A stretch of 64,000 nucleotides of DNA from Canna indica (GCA_034359265.1 CP136895.1:45278001-45342000), one strand, 5' to 3'; positions 34,056 through 45,339 are shown, counted from the stretch's first letter. The notes: generated from the sequence alone by a model not told the origin. Program-made: numbers and translations.

Positions 34056-35817
34056 ATGACACCCAAGACAAAGCTCCCAAGTCTGCTCGATAACCTTTTG
34101 ACCTCTTTAGGCAAGAAACAAGCTCCTAAGTTTGCAGATAGGGCCATTCTACAGACTCGTCCAGTCAACTTAGGTGACCTAGAACAACTTGACATTAGAA
34201 GTAAACTTGCTAGCATGAGATGGGTAGAGTTTAAAGGAAAGCAAGTACCTGTATGCTCCATCCTAATAAAAGCTTTTTTCTCCAACCTTATGATAGAAAA
34301 GGCAAGATACGGTGATGAACTAATTCTTCAATCTGAAATCTTAGGAAAATCTATAGTAATCATCGAATCAGACATTAAAGATGCTTTTGGGTTTCCTCTA
34401 TTAGAAAAACCAGTTTATAAGATATCACACCGCTTTCATGAGGACTTTCCTACTCATGAAGTTGTATCAGTCATCTGTCCTGAGGATTATCAAGGAATGA
34501 TCCCTACCCAAAGCATCAAACTTACAACCACTGTTAGGATTATGCACCTCATCATTTCATATAATATTCTTCCTAGAGTAGGTCATTATGATGAGATCAC
34601 TACTATGAGTTCCAGGGTACTCTTCTTTGCCATGTCTCACATACCCATAGATGTCCCTGATCTCATCCTTCGATATATAGCTGATGTTCATGCCTCCAGA
34701 AAACAAGTCTTACCATATGCCTCCCTGATTTCACACTTTATATATGCAGTTGGGGTAAATAAGTCTAGATTTGAAGTAAAGCCCATACTAGGGGTGAGCA
34801 TGGACCGGTTAACCAGTCCATTAGCAAAAAAAAACCGGTCCATTAACTTCGGTTAACCGTTATTTTGATTTCGATTATTTTGGTTCAGTTAACCGATAAT
34901 TTTTGATTAATCGATAATTTTTGATTAACCAATAAAAAATTTTAACCTACAAACATAATAATATTATGCAAATCATGGAGAAAAATTCAAACAAATACCG
35001 AATTTTCATTGAGAAAAAAGAAAAAAAAAGTGAAACCACTTGAATCAAGATAATGTTCTAAAAAATCTAATATTTTTATTTTTAAAAATATTTTTATGAG
35101 TTTTTAATATATTTTTATATTTTACCATATTTTATAATTTTTTTATAATTTTTTGTAATTTTTTTTATAATTTATAAATCATTATTTAATATATATATAT
35201 ATTATTAAAAATTAATAAATTATATCGAACCGGTCGGTTAACCGAAATCGGTGGACTTTTTACCTCTCGGACCGAAACCGAAACCAAAAACCGATTTTTC
35301 CAAAAATAAAAACCGAAACTGAAAAAACCGGTTCGGTTAACCGGAAAAACCGGTTCGATTTTGGATCGGTTTTCCAGTTAATCGAAAAACTAATTTTTTT
35401 TTTCTCACCCCTAGCCCATAACCAAACCCATAGATTCATCCTCTCTCAACTGCATGAAGATCCTTGAAAATCAGCGCGGCAAAAGAATGCAAGGAGAACC
35501 TATGGAGCAGCCTGAGCATGACATAGGCATGGAGGAGGACGAAGCTAGTGGAAGTTCATCATCCGGCACTCCCCTTTCGCGTTTAGGTGATCTGGAACAT
35601 CGCTTTGCTCAATTTCACATCGACCAGTTAGAATGGAACAAAGGAACAAGAGAGTGCCTAGATGAATATGGCCGTCAGATGGACGAGTATGGTACGATGA
35701 TTGGTGAGCATGGCCGGCGCATAGATGAGTATGGTCAATGTGTTGACCAGTACGATTAGCAAGTGGACGAGTATGGTCGCCGATTTGATGATATGTATGA
35801 TCGGGTGGATGAGATAT
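34056..35817 (+). pseudogene. additional ORF of Sirevirus copy 2, split by a MITE
   Basis: The ATG at 34056 opens a frame that runs to 34787. Its end region (VRIMHLIISYNILPRVGHYD, LILRYIADVHASRKQVLPYA, LISHFIYAVG) resembles the domain annotated as putative plant transposon or envelope-like protein in plant retroelements; I recognise it by pattern only. A MITE (34788-35412) with duplicated AGCCCATA interrupts it. Past the second copy the same frame continues without a stop to about 35757, with an acidic stretch and then a run of DEYG-type repeats (DEYGRQMDEYGTM, DEYGQCVDQYD) that should form a coiled coil. TAG at 35758 is followed by further repeat units. There is no signal peptide and no evident membrane segment. 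The place before the 3' LTR matches that of the extra ORF of SIRE-type elements. Confidence 0.65.
34788..35412. mobile_element. hAT-type MITE (625 bp)
   Basis: The ends CTAGGGGTGAGC and CTCACCCCT are inverted, and AGCCCATA (8 bp) is duplicated at 34780-34787 and 35413-35420. Subterminal GGTTAACCG and AACCGGTTCGG repeats surround an AT-rich core. No ORF. Confidence 0.88.
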
Positions 35818-36095
35818 GACAATACTATCAGTCGCATCTACCACCTCCACCACCGCCTAAGGATGACTAGTCTTATTTGATGTTTTGATGATATTTATCT
35901 TATGGACTTGTATTTGATGATCGGCTTTATATGTATTTGGCAAACTCCTTATCATGATTGACTATTGTTGATGATTAGTAATGTAAGTGGTATTTGATGA
36001 TTGAATGACATATAGTTTAATGATTGACTATTGTTGATAATTAGTAATGTAAGCGGTATTTTTTATATACTTGTCATGTTTGATACTTTTTTGAT

Positions 36096-36283
36096 GGATG
36101 ACAAAAGAGGGAGAAGTATCATATATAGTATGGCATGATGAGAGGGGGAGAGTTAGAAAATATATGCATAACGATAAGGGGAGCACTAAATATATACATC
36201 ATTTCCTTTAATGCTCTCATGTATCCATTACTTTGTCTTGCTCTTTATCGTCAATGGTTTGTCATCATCAAAAAGGGAGAGAT
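36096..36283 (+). other. multiple polypurine tracts of Sirevirus copy 2
   Basis: Purine runs near 36102, 36143 and 36177 and the proximal AAAAAGGGAGAGA at 36269-36282 lead into the 3' LTR. Confidence 0.7.
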
Positions 36284-37714
36284 TATTAGCTGAAGGTTTC
36301 TTCCTTCATGCTTTATTCCATTCATGACTATTTTGATGATAACAAATCTATTTAACAAGTTCTTGAAGTATGAAAATTGCAGGATCGATAAAAGATAAGT
36401 CAAGCCTCATGTCTTTCGATCGATCTCCAAAATAGACCAATGTGTGCACCAGAAATGACTTAGACAGAATGGAGAACCTTTTAAAGTTAAAGAACGCTGA
36501 AGAACGAAGCCGGAAAACAAAGCGCGAAACGAGAAAGCCAAGATATAAATTTTCAGCCCAAGTTCGGTCGACCGATCAGTCGATCGAATGGTGTTTAAAA
36601 TGGACAGTAGCCTTGTCGGTCGACCAAATGATGCCATAAAATGATAGTAGCCAATCGGTCGACCTGTCGATCGACCGAAGATGACAAAAAAAGGCAGAGG
36701 GCTACGTCGATCGACCAATCGGTCGACCAACCAATGCCAAAAATTGGCAGAAGGTGCTTCGGTCGACCGATCAGTCGATCGGAATGCGGATCGCTCAACT
36801 CGTGACTCATTTGGTCGACCCGTTGATCGATCGAACAGAGTAATTAAAGCAGCGATCGCGGGCGGTCGATCGATCGATCGACCGACCGGCAAGCGATCGA
36901 ACGGCGAAAACGGCTAGTTTTTCGCCCGTTGAGCTACCGTTTCAGTGAGGGGTTATAAATATCCCTCTTCTAACTTCTTTTTGCCCTCTCGCCCAGATAA
37001 TTTGTGATGCAAAAAGCCTTCAAATAGTGATTCCTTGCATCCTCCAAGTTTCAAAGCGACAAATTCATTAAACCTAGCTCTTGATCGCTCATCACCAAAG
37101 AGTTCTTCTTCAAAGGGTTCGTCAAGGATGCTAGGGTCGGAAAGAATAGACGTTTATTTGTGACAAGTTTTTATTCCTCTTCTTGTAATAAAACTTGTTT
37201 TAATTTGTTTTTCAATTCATTGTATTTGAATTTGTAAGAAGACCTAGTGTTAGGTCTTAGATGTAAGTGGTTACCTTAGTGTAGAAGGTGTAAAGCCACT
37301 TATGTAAACATAGCTTACTAGGATTAGTTGAGGTGTCCCTTAGGGTTGAGGTGGAAGAGTGCTGTTGGTAAGAAGGCGTAGACTTCCGGGTGTGAAAGTG
37401 TCTTAGATTGAGAGTGAGACTCTTCAAGTCAAAGTCCTCTTTGTAAGGGAACTAATTTAATGTAATAAATTTAGTTTGAAAATCCTAAGCGGGGTGCTTT
37501 GGTAGTGGAGTAAGCATTGGGGCCGAACCACTATAAATCAGTGTGTTAGCATTAATTCTTGGTTTGTGCTTAATTGTCTTATTTTTGTTTCCACATCTAG
37601 TCCATAAATAGCAATTTGTCTAAGTAATCAAAGAAACGTTTAAAATCGAAATTAGGCAATAAGAATTAGTAAACACACTATTCACCCCCCTCTAGTGTGT
37701 CATTTCACCCAACA
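36284..37714 (+). repeat. 3' LTR of Sirevirus copy 2 (1431 bp)
   Basis: It starts TATTAGCTGAAGG (TGTTGG with two G-to-A changes) and ends CAACA. The palindrome array is 36564-36903, CCCGTTGAGC 36925-36934, TTATAAATA near 36953, and the hairpin AAGACCT/AGGTCTT 37239-37258. Confidence 0.92.
36564..36962 (+). promoter_or_regulatory. U3 palindrome array and core promoter, 3' LTR of Sirevirus copy 2
   Basis: Same layout as in 19696-20077. It includes an extended palindromic run CGGTCGATCGATCGATCGA at 36863-36881. Confidence 0.7.
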
Positions 37715-38170
37715 GTTATATTCATATTGAGGGAGTTAACGGTCCGTCATGAATATGACCAAATCTATGTTACGGAGTTAACATACCAACTTGTCTATAT
37801 GTCGGTCCGTCATATTAATTTGGTCCTATCCACGATGGTCTGTTAACTCCGTCAACGTGAACATAATGTCATTTATTTTTTCATAGACGAAAAATTAATA
37901 GACCGTTGCAAATAGGACCAAATCTGTGCTACAGGACAAATATATAGGACTGAAAATTTTAAAATGAAATTTATAAGACCAAATCTGTCAACGTGTATAA
38001 AGGACGTTAATCCACATTGATGAAGAGTTAATGGACAATCACAGATCAGACCAAATAAATGCTACGGAATAAACTTATAAGACTGAAAATATCAAAATAA
38101 AATTTATAGGATCAATGTTCAAAAAATTAAAAATTTATAGGAGCAAATATGCACTCTCCCTCCATTAACT

Positions 38171-38628
38171 GTTATATATATATGTTTCTTTTTTTTCTCA
38201 TTCCTTCACCCAATACGAAAAAGGATTACTTGACTATTATACCTTTCATTTAATCACATTAATCGTAGCATCCTTATACATATGATCACCAATAAATTAA
38301 GAGTTTAATTACTCATCATAACATATATATATATATATATATATATAGCTCATTGAGGAAGGCAATATTCTCATGCTCTAAAATACACTATTAAAGATGC
38401 ACCATCAACTCCAAAAGCAATTATTACATATGAATATTTTACTGACTAGTTAACAAATCACCTATATAAAATTAATGATTTGTTCCTCAGCACCTCCTTC
38501 GTCACCGCTCCTTGCCACCGTCTCATTGGTAGCACCTACGACCAATTCAAATTCCACCTAACAATTTAGCTAGTTTGGTCCCACAACAATAGATCACTAA
38601 ACTCCACGATAGTTCTAAAAAAAATAAA
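38171..38628. other. intergenic DNA with (AT)n at 38322-38347
   Basis: No ORF or recognised element apart from a perfect AT dinucleotide run of about 13 units. Confidence 0.6.
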
Positions 38629-38965
38629 AATAAGGATCAATATTTGATCCTAAAATATTTGAAAAATATATAAATTTATCCTTAAACTTTATTTATTTTG
38701 AAAAATATCTTCGCTATCCAAATTTTGGGTCAAAAATATCACTAATGGTAATAAATTAACAAGTCAGTAAATAATTGCTTAGGTAACAAATAAAATAAGT
38801 CACAAAATTTTTGGTCACGTAAGCAACTGTTTGCTAACTTGTCAAACCATTATAAACACTAGCATTTTTGGCCCAAAATTTGAACGAATATGATATTTTT
38901 TAAAAAAAGAAAATGATAAATTTGTACCTTTTCGAATACTTTAGGGATAAATATGACCTTTATCT
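38629..38965. mobile_element. palindromic MITE, family X, copy A
   Basis: The left arm (AAGGATCAATATTTGATCCTA...) is the inverted, diverged complement of the right arm (...TAGGGATAAATATGACCTTT). The centre contains AATAAAATAAGTCACAAAA and GGTCACGTAAGCAACTG. It matches 39934-40267 along its length. No coding capacity. Confidence 0.75.
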
Positions 38966-38999
38966 CATAAAACAATGTAGGTATAAAAAATAATCTAAT

Positions 39000-39073
39000 T
39001 AGCCCGTGCAGGTTTTAAACTTGCGACCTTCACATTATTAGCACGACACTCTAACCAATTGAGCTAATAGGCC
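39000..39073 (-). pseudogene. tRNA-Ile(AAU)-like sequence, copy 1
   Basis: On the minus strand it starts GGCCTATTAGCTCAATTGG, has the anticodon loop CTAATAA (anticodon AAT) and ends GCACGGGCTA, as in plant tRNA-Ile. A mismatch in the acceptor stem and a mutated B box (AGTTTAAAACC instead of GGTTCGAGACC) mark it as a pseudogene or tRNA-derived repeat. Confidence 0.75.
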
Positions 39074-39159
39074 ATATCGCCAACTAGATTTATAATAATT
39101 ATTGTAAAAAGTAAATAGGTAATATTACATAACAATATAGGTATAAAAATTAATCTAAT

Positions 39160-39230
39160 TAGCCCATGTAGATCTCAAACCTATAATCTAATTGGCCGTA
39201 CGGCGTTCTAACCAAGTGAGCTAATAGGCC
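39160..39230 (-). pseudogene. tRNA-Ile-like sequence, copy 2 (degenerate)
   Basis: It shares the 5' half GGCCTATTAGCTCACTTGG and the 3' end CATGGGCTA with copy 1 and lies in the same sequence context, so it is a tandem duplicate of about 155 bp. The anticodon arm is scrambled. Confidence 0.6.
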
Positions 39231-39257
39231 CCGTCGATGGACATTCCAATTCAAGTT

Positions 39258-39866
39258 AAAGAGTGCATGTCTTGAACTTAGGGATGTCTACAGTGCGGGG
39301 CGAGTATGGGGGCTGCCTACCCGCTACCTGCCCTAAGAAACATATATAATACCCATGTCTGTTTAATCCCCTCGCGGGTATCACAAATGGGTACCATTTA
39401 ATTTCTTGCCGGGGAACGGATTCCCACGGATATTGGCGGATATCAATGATATTTCGAAAAATATAAATTATAATATTTTATTAAAATTCAAACTCACAAT
39501 AATGAAAAAAAGTCAACAACATAAGTTCTAGGATAAAAAAAGAGTAGATAAACACATTATCAAAACATAAGGTCTTCAAGAATTTATCAACAACAACATA
39601 AGATTCTTTTGTAATTATACTTATATTCGCTGGTAATGAATATACGCGGATACGAATACTATGATATCCGTACCCGCCTCATATAATAAACGGATAAAAA
39701 TTTTTACCCACGACATCCCCGCGGATAGGATATCAACCATCATACCCATCATAAACGGGTAAATATCCACGGGTACCCACTTAAACGGGTATCATTGTCA
39801 TCCCTACTTGAACCTGCAACCTTCGCGTTATTAGCACGATGCTCTAACTAACTGAGATAATAGGCC
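39258..39866 (-). pseudogene. tRNA-Ile(AAU)-like sequence, copy 3, split by a hAT MITE
   Basis: 39807-39866 on the minus strand reads GGCCTATTATCTCAGTTAG through an AAT anticodon loop to GCAGGTTCAAG. 39258-39278 supplies the rest (GTTCAAGACATGCACTC). The MITE at 39279-39806 interrupts the T-loop. Confidence 0.7.
39279..39806. mobile_element. hAT-type MITE (528 bp) in a tRNA-Ile-like sequence
   Basis: The ends TAGGGATG and CATCCCTA are inverted. The 8 bp flanks CTTGAACT (39271-39278) and CTTGAACC (39807-39814) match at 7 of 8. Subterminal repeats of the type CGGGTACC / GCGGATA on both sides are typical of this plant hAT group. No ORF. Confidence 0.85.
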
Positions 39867-39933
39867 ACATTTTTATTGGGCGCAAAAATGTTTATACAAA
39901 GATTGTAGAAGCGAAAAAAATTTAAAAAGAATG

Positions 39934-40267
39934 GATAAGAGTCATATTTGCCCATAAAATATTTGAAAAAGTACAAATTTGTCCCGAAACCTTTTTTAAA
40001 AAAATGTCATCGTCATCCAAATTTTAGGCCAAAAATTTTACTGCTTGTAACAGTTTGACAAGTCAACAAATAATTGCTTACGTGGCAAATAAAATAAGCC
40101 ATAAAATTTTTGGCCACGTAAGCAATCGTTTGCTGACTTGTCAAATCCTTTACAAGCAGTGGTATTTTTGGCCCAAAATTTGGATGATGAGAGAGTTTTT
40201 TAAAAAAATAAAATTTGATAAATTTATATATTTTCGAATACTTTAGGAATAAATATGACCCTTATTT
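39934..40267. mobile_element. palindromic MITE, family X, copy B
   Basis: TIR-like ends GATAAGAGTCATATTTGCCC and AATAAATATGACCCTTATT surround an almost fully palindromic core (CTTACGTGGCAAATAAAAT ... TTGGCCACGTAAGCAATCG). It is the same family as 38629-38965. Confidence 0.78.
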
Positions 40268-41188
40268 CTAAATGACATGTTATATATAAAATTTATATAT
40301 AGCATGTCATTATTTGATATATAACCTAAATTATATTATTCCTAAGGAAATTAGATAATGATCTTGTAGTTAATTTCAAGACATTTGTCGCATTTACGTG
40401 AGGATATTAATTAAATAAATACTAATTTTTCTTTTTTAAAATTAAATTTATAAGTACATGTATAAACCCAAAAATTTATGCATAAAAGTGATACAATTAG
40501 GAATTAAACTCACCTCTAGACATCTAATCGGTCGACAATAATGAATATTGTACTTCAAAATGCTGTCTTTTCACTAGCACTTAATGATAATTAATGAAAA
40601 ACACAGAGTGATCAATTTGAAGCATAACTCAATTTTGTAGACCAGTACTGAGCTGAGATAGAGATCATGCGTAGATCAGTATTGAAGAATACATGCGTAA
40701 ATATATTAATTTGTAGGATACATAGCTAGCTTGCTTTGCCTTTTTATTACCAATTCTCATCCGTTAATAGATATTTGATTCTTCGTGCATGTGCTAGGCA
40801 ATATATATATTCTGATTAAAGCCATCCATATGATCGATCATATATATTCTTCAACCGTGCAATGCATCGATTCTAATTATATATGCATTCCACTAGCTGG
40901 TCAATTAATTATGGACATGATTCCAAGCATGAGTGAGTTGTTTCTAGTACATCTGTGTCGACATATATACTACAATTTGATTTTAATAAAGAACATTTTG
41001 GACGATTAATTATTTGATTTGCTAATTTTGCCATATTTTAGCCCATAGCGATGAATAGAACTTCATAATTAATATATTTTGTAAGTTAATCTTGTTTGTA
41101 GACTTACAAACTTTTCATCAAGTTAACATAATTAATGAAAGTTATAGACCACAAAAAACAACATGCATGTGGAGCACACACTATATAT
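40268..41188. other. AT-rich intergenic DNA
   Basis: Nothing recognisable. The short open frames (for example 40785-41009) have no domain or codon signal. Confidence 0.55.
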
Positions 41189-42594
41189 GGGGGCGTTTGA
41201 TTGCCCACAAGTGCAAATGTTGTGAAAAGTATTTGCATGCAAAAGCAAATATCCACGAATAAAATTTGCAACCTACTGTTTGGTTGCGCGCAAGCAGAGT
41301 TGCAACTTCTATTTGCAAGCGTTGAATTAGTTGGCCGCAAATGAATATTGCAATTACACTTGCAACTTGCATCTTCGTATCTAGGTCTAGTAATTTTGGC
41401 CCGATCTAATATAGGGGTGGCAGATTCCGGCCCAACCTAATAGCCCAACCCAATCCAGCACGGGCAAAAATTGGGTTTAGGCCGGCTTTTATCGGGTTCG
41501 GGCCATTACCGAGCCGGCCCGATAAGGCCCGATCCCTTATCGTGTCGGGTCGGGTCGGGCCAAGTGTTTTCGGGTCGGCCCGACTTGATAGCCCGATAAA
41601 CACTTCAAATCGGGTATTAGCGGGTTTAAAATTAGTTAATTATCGGGTTTAAACTCAATTTTAAATATTTTTTAGTGATATTGGGCTAAATGGGACGGGT
41701 TGTGCTGACCCATTATTTTTCGTGTCGGGCCGGGCACGAATTTTTTCAGGCCGGGCCGGGGTTGGGCCGAAAACATAGGCCCGACATGATTTGTTAAACC
41801 TAGTTTGATAGTCCGACATGATAAAATCAGGATTGGGGCACACATTATCGTGTCGGGCCATGGGATGTAGGTCCGACCCGACCTTATAGCCTAAGACCGG
41901 CCCGAGCAGGAAGCGGCGACCCTGTGTCGGGCTGGGCCACCCCTCTGGGAATCTGGGTCGTGCCAAATACGTCCTGACTGGCAACAGGCTTAACTGGGCT
42001 CAGGATTGGGCCGACTCAAGCACGACCCATTGAAGGCACGAAGATGTTAGTCAAATAGAGGTAAAATGATAAATATTTCATTTTACCCCCCCCCCCCCCC
42101 GCCCCCAATAATAATTGATCGGTTACAACAGAATCAATAATAATATTATTTTATACTCTAAATCATCATTTAGTTTAGTAAAATATATTTTATATTATTT
42201 AATTATTTATCAAAATAAATTAATAATTTTTAATTGTTGTATAATACTGAAAATATAAAAAAATCTATCAAACAATATCATATCTAAAATCCGACACTAC
42301 CATCACGTTCAGAGCGCGAAAACCTACGATATTTATCCTGTCTCCATCTGACGATTTTAAGTCGTCAAAATTAATTATTTTTCAATACTTAAATTATTAT
42401 ATTTGCAGTCCGCAATCTTGTATTGAAGATTTTTTGGGATGCAATTCTATTCGTCGCCTTCAAATGATATTAGAAATACAAATTGTAATTAGTAAATATT
42501 ACAAAATACTTTTGTAATCAATCAAACAAATTTATTATTTAAATACTATAACTAGAGTTACAACATTTATATTTCTGGACAACCAAACGTTCCT
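41189..42594. mobile_element. PIF/Harbinger-like non-autonomous element (about 1.4 kb)
   Basis: The left end GGGGGCGTTTGATTGCCC and the right end GGACAACCAAACGTTCCTA are imperfect inverted repeats of the GTTTGGTTG type. The interior has no transposase, contains a nested GC-rich hAT-like element and a poly-C tract at 42086-42106. The flanking trinucleotides do not give an obvious duplication, so the call is moderate. Confidence 0.55.
41410..41946. mobile_element. hAT-like MITE rich in GGCCCGA motifs
   Basis: The inverted ends TAGGGGTGGCA and GGGCCACCCCT enclose many copies of GGGTCGGG and GGCCCGA-type words. This is a widespread plant MITE pattern. The target duplication is not visible, perhaps from decay. 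Confidence 0.65.
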
Positions 42595-43010
42595 AAATAT
42601 TTTCAACCAACAAAAGTTTTAATTAATGAATTCCTAAACAAATCTAGCGAAGAGATTGTGGGAGTTGTTTCTTCTGGACTGAAAATGTTTGGATAAGGAC
42701 ACATGCAAAGTATAGCTGCAAGTGGAGCCATGCATTTATCAATGAGTTAATATAAATGGATTCAATCAAGTAGCGAATCAGTCTGCAGTATACTTCTGTT
42801 GAGTTAATTTAATATATATGGATTTAATCAAGTAGCGAATCAGCGTTCAGTACGTATAGTTGTGTGCTGTTTGTGGACTAGGGATTAGATTCTGCAACTT
42901 TACAGCACGGCATTGACAATTTGACAGATCTCTCCCTTATTCTTTCTTCTGCACTACAAATCACCCAATTTGTGGTACGTATGTTAAATTTGAAAGAATT
43001 AAAAAATATT
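42595..43010. other. intergenic DNA with a short direct repeat
   Basis: A segment TGGATTCAATCAAGTAGCGA near 42758 recurs at about 42820 with one change (ATTTAATCAAG), a direct repeat of roughly 60 bp spacing. No gene seen. Confidence 0.5.
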
Positions 43011-43080
43011 AATCCTACCGGGATTCGAACTAGATCACTAGATTCAAAGACCAGAGTGCTAACTACTACACCATAGAACC
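43011..43080 (-). pseudogene. tRNA-Gln(UUG)-like pseudogene
   Basis: The minus strand reads GGTTCTATGGTGTAGTAGTT, AGCACTCTGG, an anticodon loop with TTG and a T-loop TTCGAATCC. This closely follows plant tRNA-Gln. It is about two bases short and has mismatches in the anticodon and T stems, so it is probably non-functional. Confidence 0.72.
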
Positions 43081-44930
43081 AGTTATAATTTTGCAATATA
43101 AAAATATCAATCCAGTTAACACTACCTCTTTTTATTTTAAATAAAATAGAGGTTGGCACCTCAATTTATTTCATAGGAGATGAAATGATACAAAGATGTG
43201 ATAGTTAGACTATCAAACAAATGGAGCTTTGGGAGGGATCTGCACATTAATCTGTCAGTCTAATTGGGCTGGGTCTGATGAGTTGGGCAAAGGCCGATTG
43301 CTTAATATCCATACCTTCTTCCGCTCCCTATTTAATCACCACGTGGTTCTTCTATGTCCCTAAAGCAGAGATTTTTACTATTTTAGCGAGCAATGATTAG
43401 TGCCATTACAGTGATATATAGATATCATGCAATTAATGTATCTAGGTGTGTTTGTTGTGCAGGAAGGATAGCGTTGTAGCGTGGCAGTGACCTTCTTTCG
43501 GCAGAGAAAAGAGCGTTCCCCTCGGTCACTGACATCCTTCGCTGGAAGGGGAAGCTTGCCATCATGGTCCTGGTTTGCTATGCTTTCTCTGTGACTATTT
43601 CCATCGCTGCTGCATGCATTATTATTAGTCTTTTTCACTCTCCCTTTCTCGACCAAAACGTAATCTTCCTCTCCATTTCATGTCAGATCTTCCCATTGAC
43701 ATCCATCAATGCAGCGGAGCCCGCCCTGTCTCGAGCTGGATCATCATACTGAATTATTAGAGGAGGATACCTGATTACTTTTTAATTCATAGTCCTAATT
43801 AAGAGCACATTCCTAATAACATCTTGATCAGCAACATCATATGCATGTCCTTGAAAGCAACTCCTCTCTTGTTTGTTTACGGGAAAGCAGGCGAATGTTT
43901 TCCACATTACATCAGACATAAATCATGTGACAAATTTAAAGAACAGCTGGTAAATTATAAACAGAGGATTTAAATGTTGTTGCAGATAATCTTGGAGAAT
44001 AAATCACATCAGAAGAACGTGGGCTTTGCATACTTTTTCTCCCCCAAAAAAGTACTCCCTCCTCAAAAGACGAACCCTTTAACTTATTCAGCACAATGAT
44101 GTGCAAGCTGGGATTTTTAATAACAATAAATCTATACTTGTAGTTTAGCAATTTCTCCCAAGTTTTCTTCCATAATGTGCACAAACAGATGTTGCTAGGT
44201 ATCTCCAATATAATTCCCTTACCTTTACTATAATATATATCCATCATTCAACCTGTTCATCAGTTTTGTTAATTATTCATGTTTCTTACTTAAGGGTATG
44301 TGCCTGAAATTAACCTGAGGTCAGCCTGATGACAGCCTGATGAAACTTGGGTGGATGTTAGTGTCTCAACTGTGTTGGTTTTCCTGGAATGATTTATAGG
44401 TTCAAAATGTAGAATGTAGTTGCTTTCAAATTAAAGAGATTTACAAATCATAATCGCATTAAAAATTCAATGGCCTACATCTTCTTCCTCGATAAATATA
44501 TCTGAGTCTGTGACGTTGGTATATGTATGATTGCAATACTGTAGGATGATTGAGAGGGTAGTGTTTGAGTGGAAGAGGGAGAGATTTTTGTCGAGGAAAA
44601 AGATTATGCAAGACAAAAACTATATATAAGAAGAAGAAAAAAAACAAGAAAACAACTAATCAAATCAGATTTATGAGTGAAACCCATGATTTACGCCTTT
44701 CTTGGAAAAAAAATTTTGTTTCTTTTTGGCTCATATTTGCCGAGTCCACACAATGACGGTGGTGAGATTTGGACTTCTCACTCGATGTCGTCATGGTTGA
44801 TTAATTGACTTTATTTGTGTTTCCTATATAGCTAATGACCAAAATTAATATAGTATTGTTGATGTGCAACCTCCCTAATTGATTAGTACGTGAGAGCACG
44901 TCCTAACCACCCAAGCTTTAAAGAATCTTT
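43081..44930. other. intergenic DNA, no supported gene
   Basis: A less AT-rich part (43170-43760) contains a G-box ACCACGTGG near 43341 and an inverted repeat GCAGTGACC / GGTCACTG at 43482-43536. The open frame 43564-43752 starts with a hydrophobic stretch but has no recognisable relatives, and I do not call it. Confidence 0.5.
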
Positions 44931-45199
44931 GGGGGCTATTTGGTTACCCAAAACGCACCCGTTTTGAATTTTGATTTTCTTTTGAAAATGAAAACATGAC
45001 AGAAATCGTGTTTGGTTACGCGAAACAGCGAAAAACGGGCGCCTATTTTCTTCAAAACGTGTTTTCTTTAAAATGCAATTTGTACATGAATTAAAAAACA
45101 TCGATTCGGTATTTTTTGTGTTATCATCAAAAATAGAAAACATGCAGAGTGACATTCTTATTATTATGTGGAAAACAACTTATTTTCCATTCTAATAAT

Positions 45200-45339
45200 A
45201 AAATCTGATACCTGCTCACTTCTCTCTCTCCCACGCGACACAACCTGAACACCCAAAACCCTTGCAGAGCTCGGCGACAACTTCTCGCCCCATGCCGACT
45301 CTCGTTCTCCTCGGTGTTTTTTCGGCAAATTCAGTGAAG
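45200..45339 (+). other. possible 5' untranslated exon of the GRF gene
   Basis: A CT-rich leader (CACTTCTCTCTCTCCC) and a C-rich stretch end at GTGAAG followed by GTAAGC, a good donor site at 45340. A plausible acceptor ATATCAG ends at 46224, 15 bases before the GRF start codon. The exon structure is inferred. Confidence 0.4.

Larger units (their letters stand above)
19416..37714 (+). mobile_element. non-autonomous Sirevirus with additional ORF, copy 2
   Basis: The 5' LTR starts at 19416, is interrupted by a TIR element, and ends at 30781. The 3' LTR is 36284-37714, and the GTTAT duplication is at 19411-19415 and 37715-37719. The interior (30782-36283) has a primer site, gag remnants, a long non-coding stretch and an extra ORF close to the 3' LTR, but no pol. 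Its LTR R/U5 part resembles that of copy 1 (AAGACCT...AGGTCTT, GGTTGAGGTGG) while U3 differs. It hosts the TIR element at 20444-30390 and the MITE at 34788-35412. Confidence 0.93.
19054..38161. mobile_element. Mutator-like foldback element hosting the large nest
   Basis: The left arm 19054-19415 (GGGAGAAGTGCAAATTTG ...) is the reverse complement of the right arm 37720-38161 (... CATATGCACTCTCCC). A 9 bp duplication TCCATTAAC stands at 19045-19053 and 38162-38170. Long inverted arms plus a 9 bp duplication indicate a Mutator-like non-autonomous element. Before the Sirevirus insertion it was about 0.8 kb. It carries no gene of its own. Confidence 0.85.

Noticed and set aside
39000..39073. functional tRNA-Ile gene
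   Set aside because: The mutated B box and an acceptor-stem mismatch make it a pseudogene or tRNA-derived repeat.
43430..43480. possible miR390-like site (GGAAGGATAGCG)
   Set aside because: It matches the miRNA only over about nine bases and there is no matching star strand in a hairpin.
43564..43752. 62-codon ORF with a hydrophobic start, considered as a small secreted protein
   Set aside because: No cleavage-site pattern, relatives or splice context recognised, and the minus strand is equally open.
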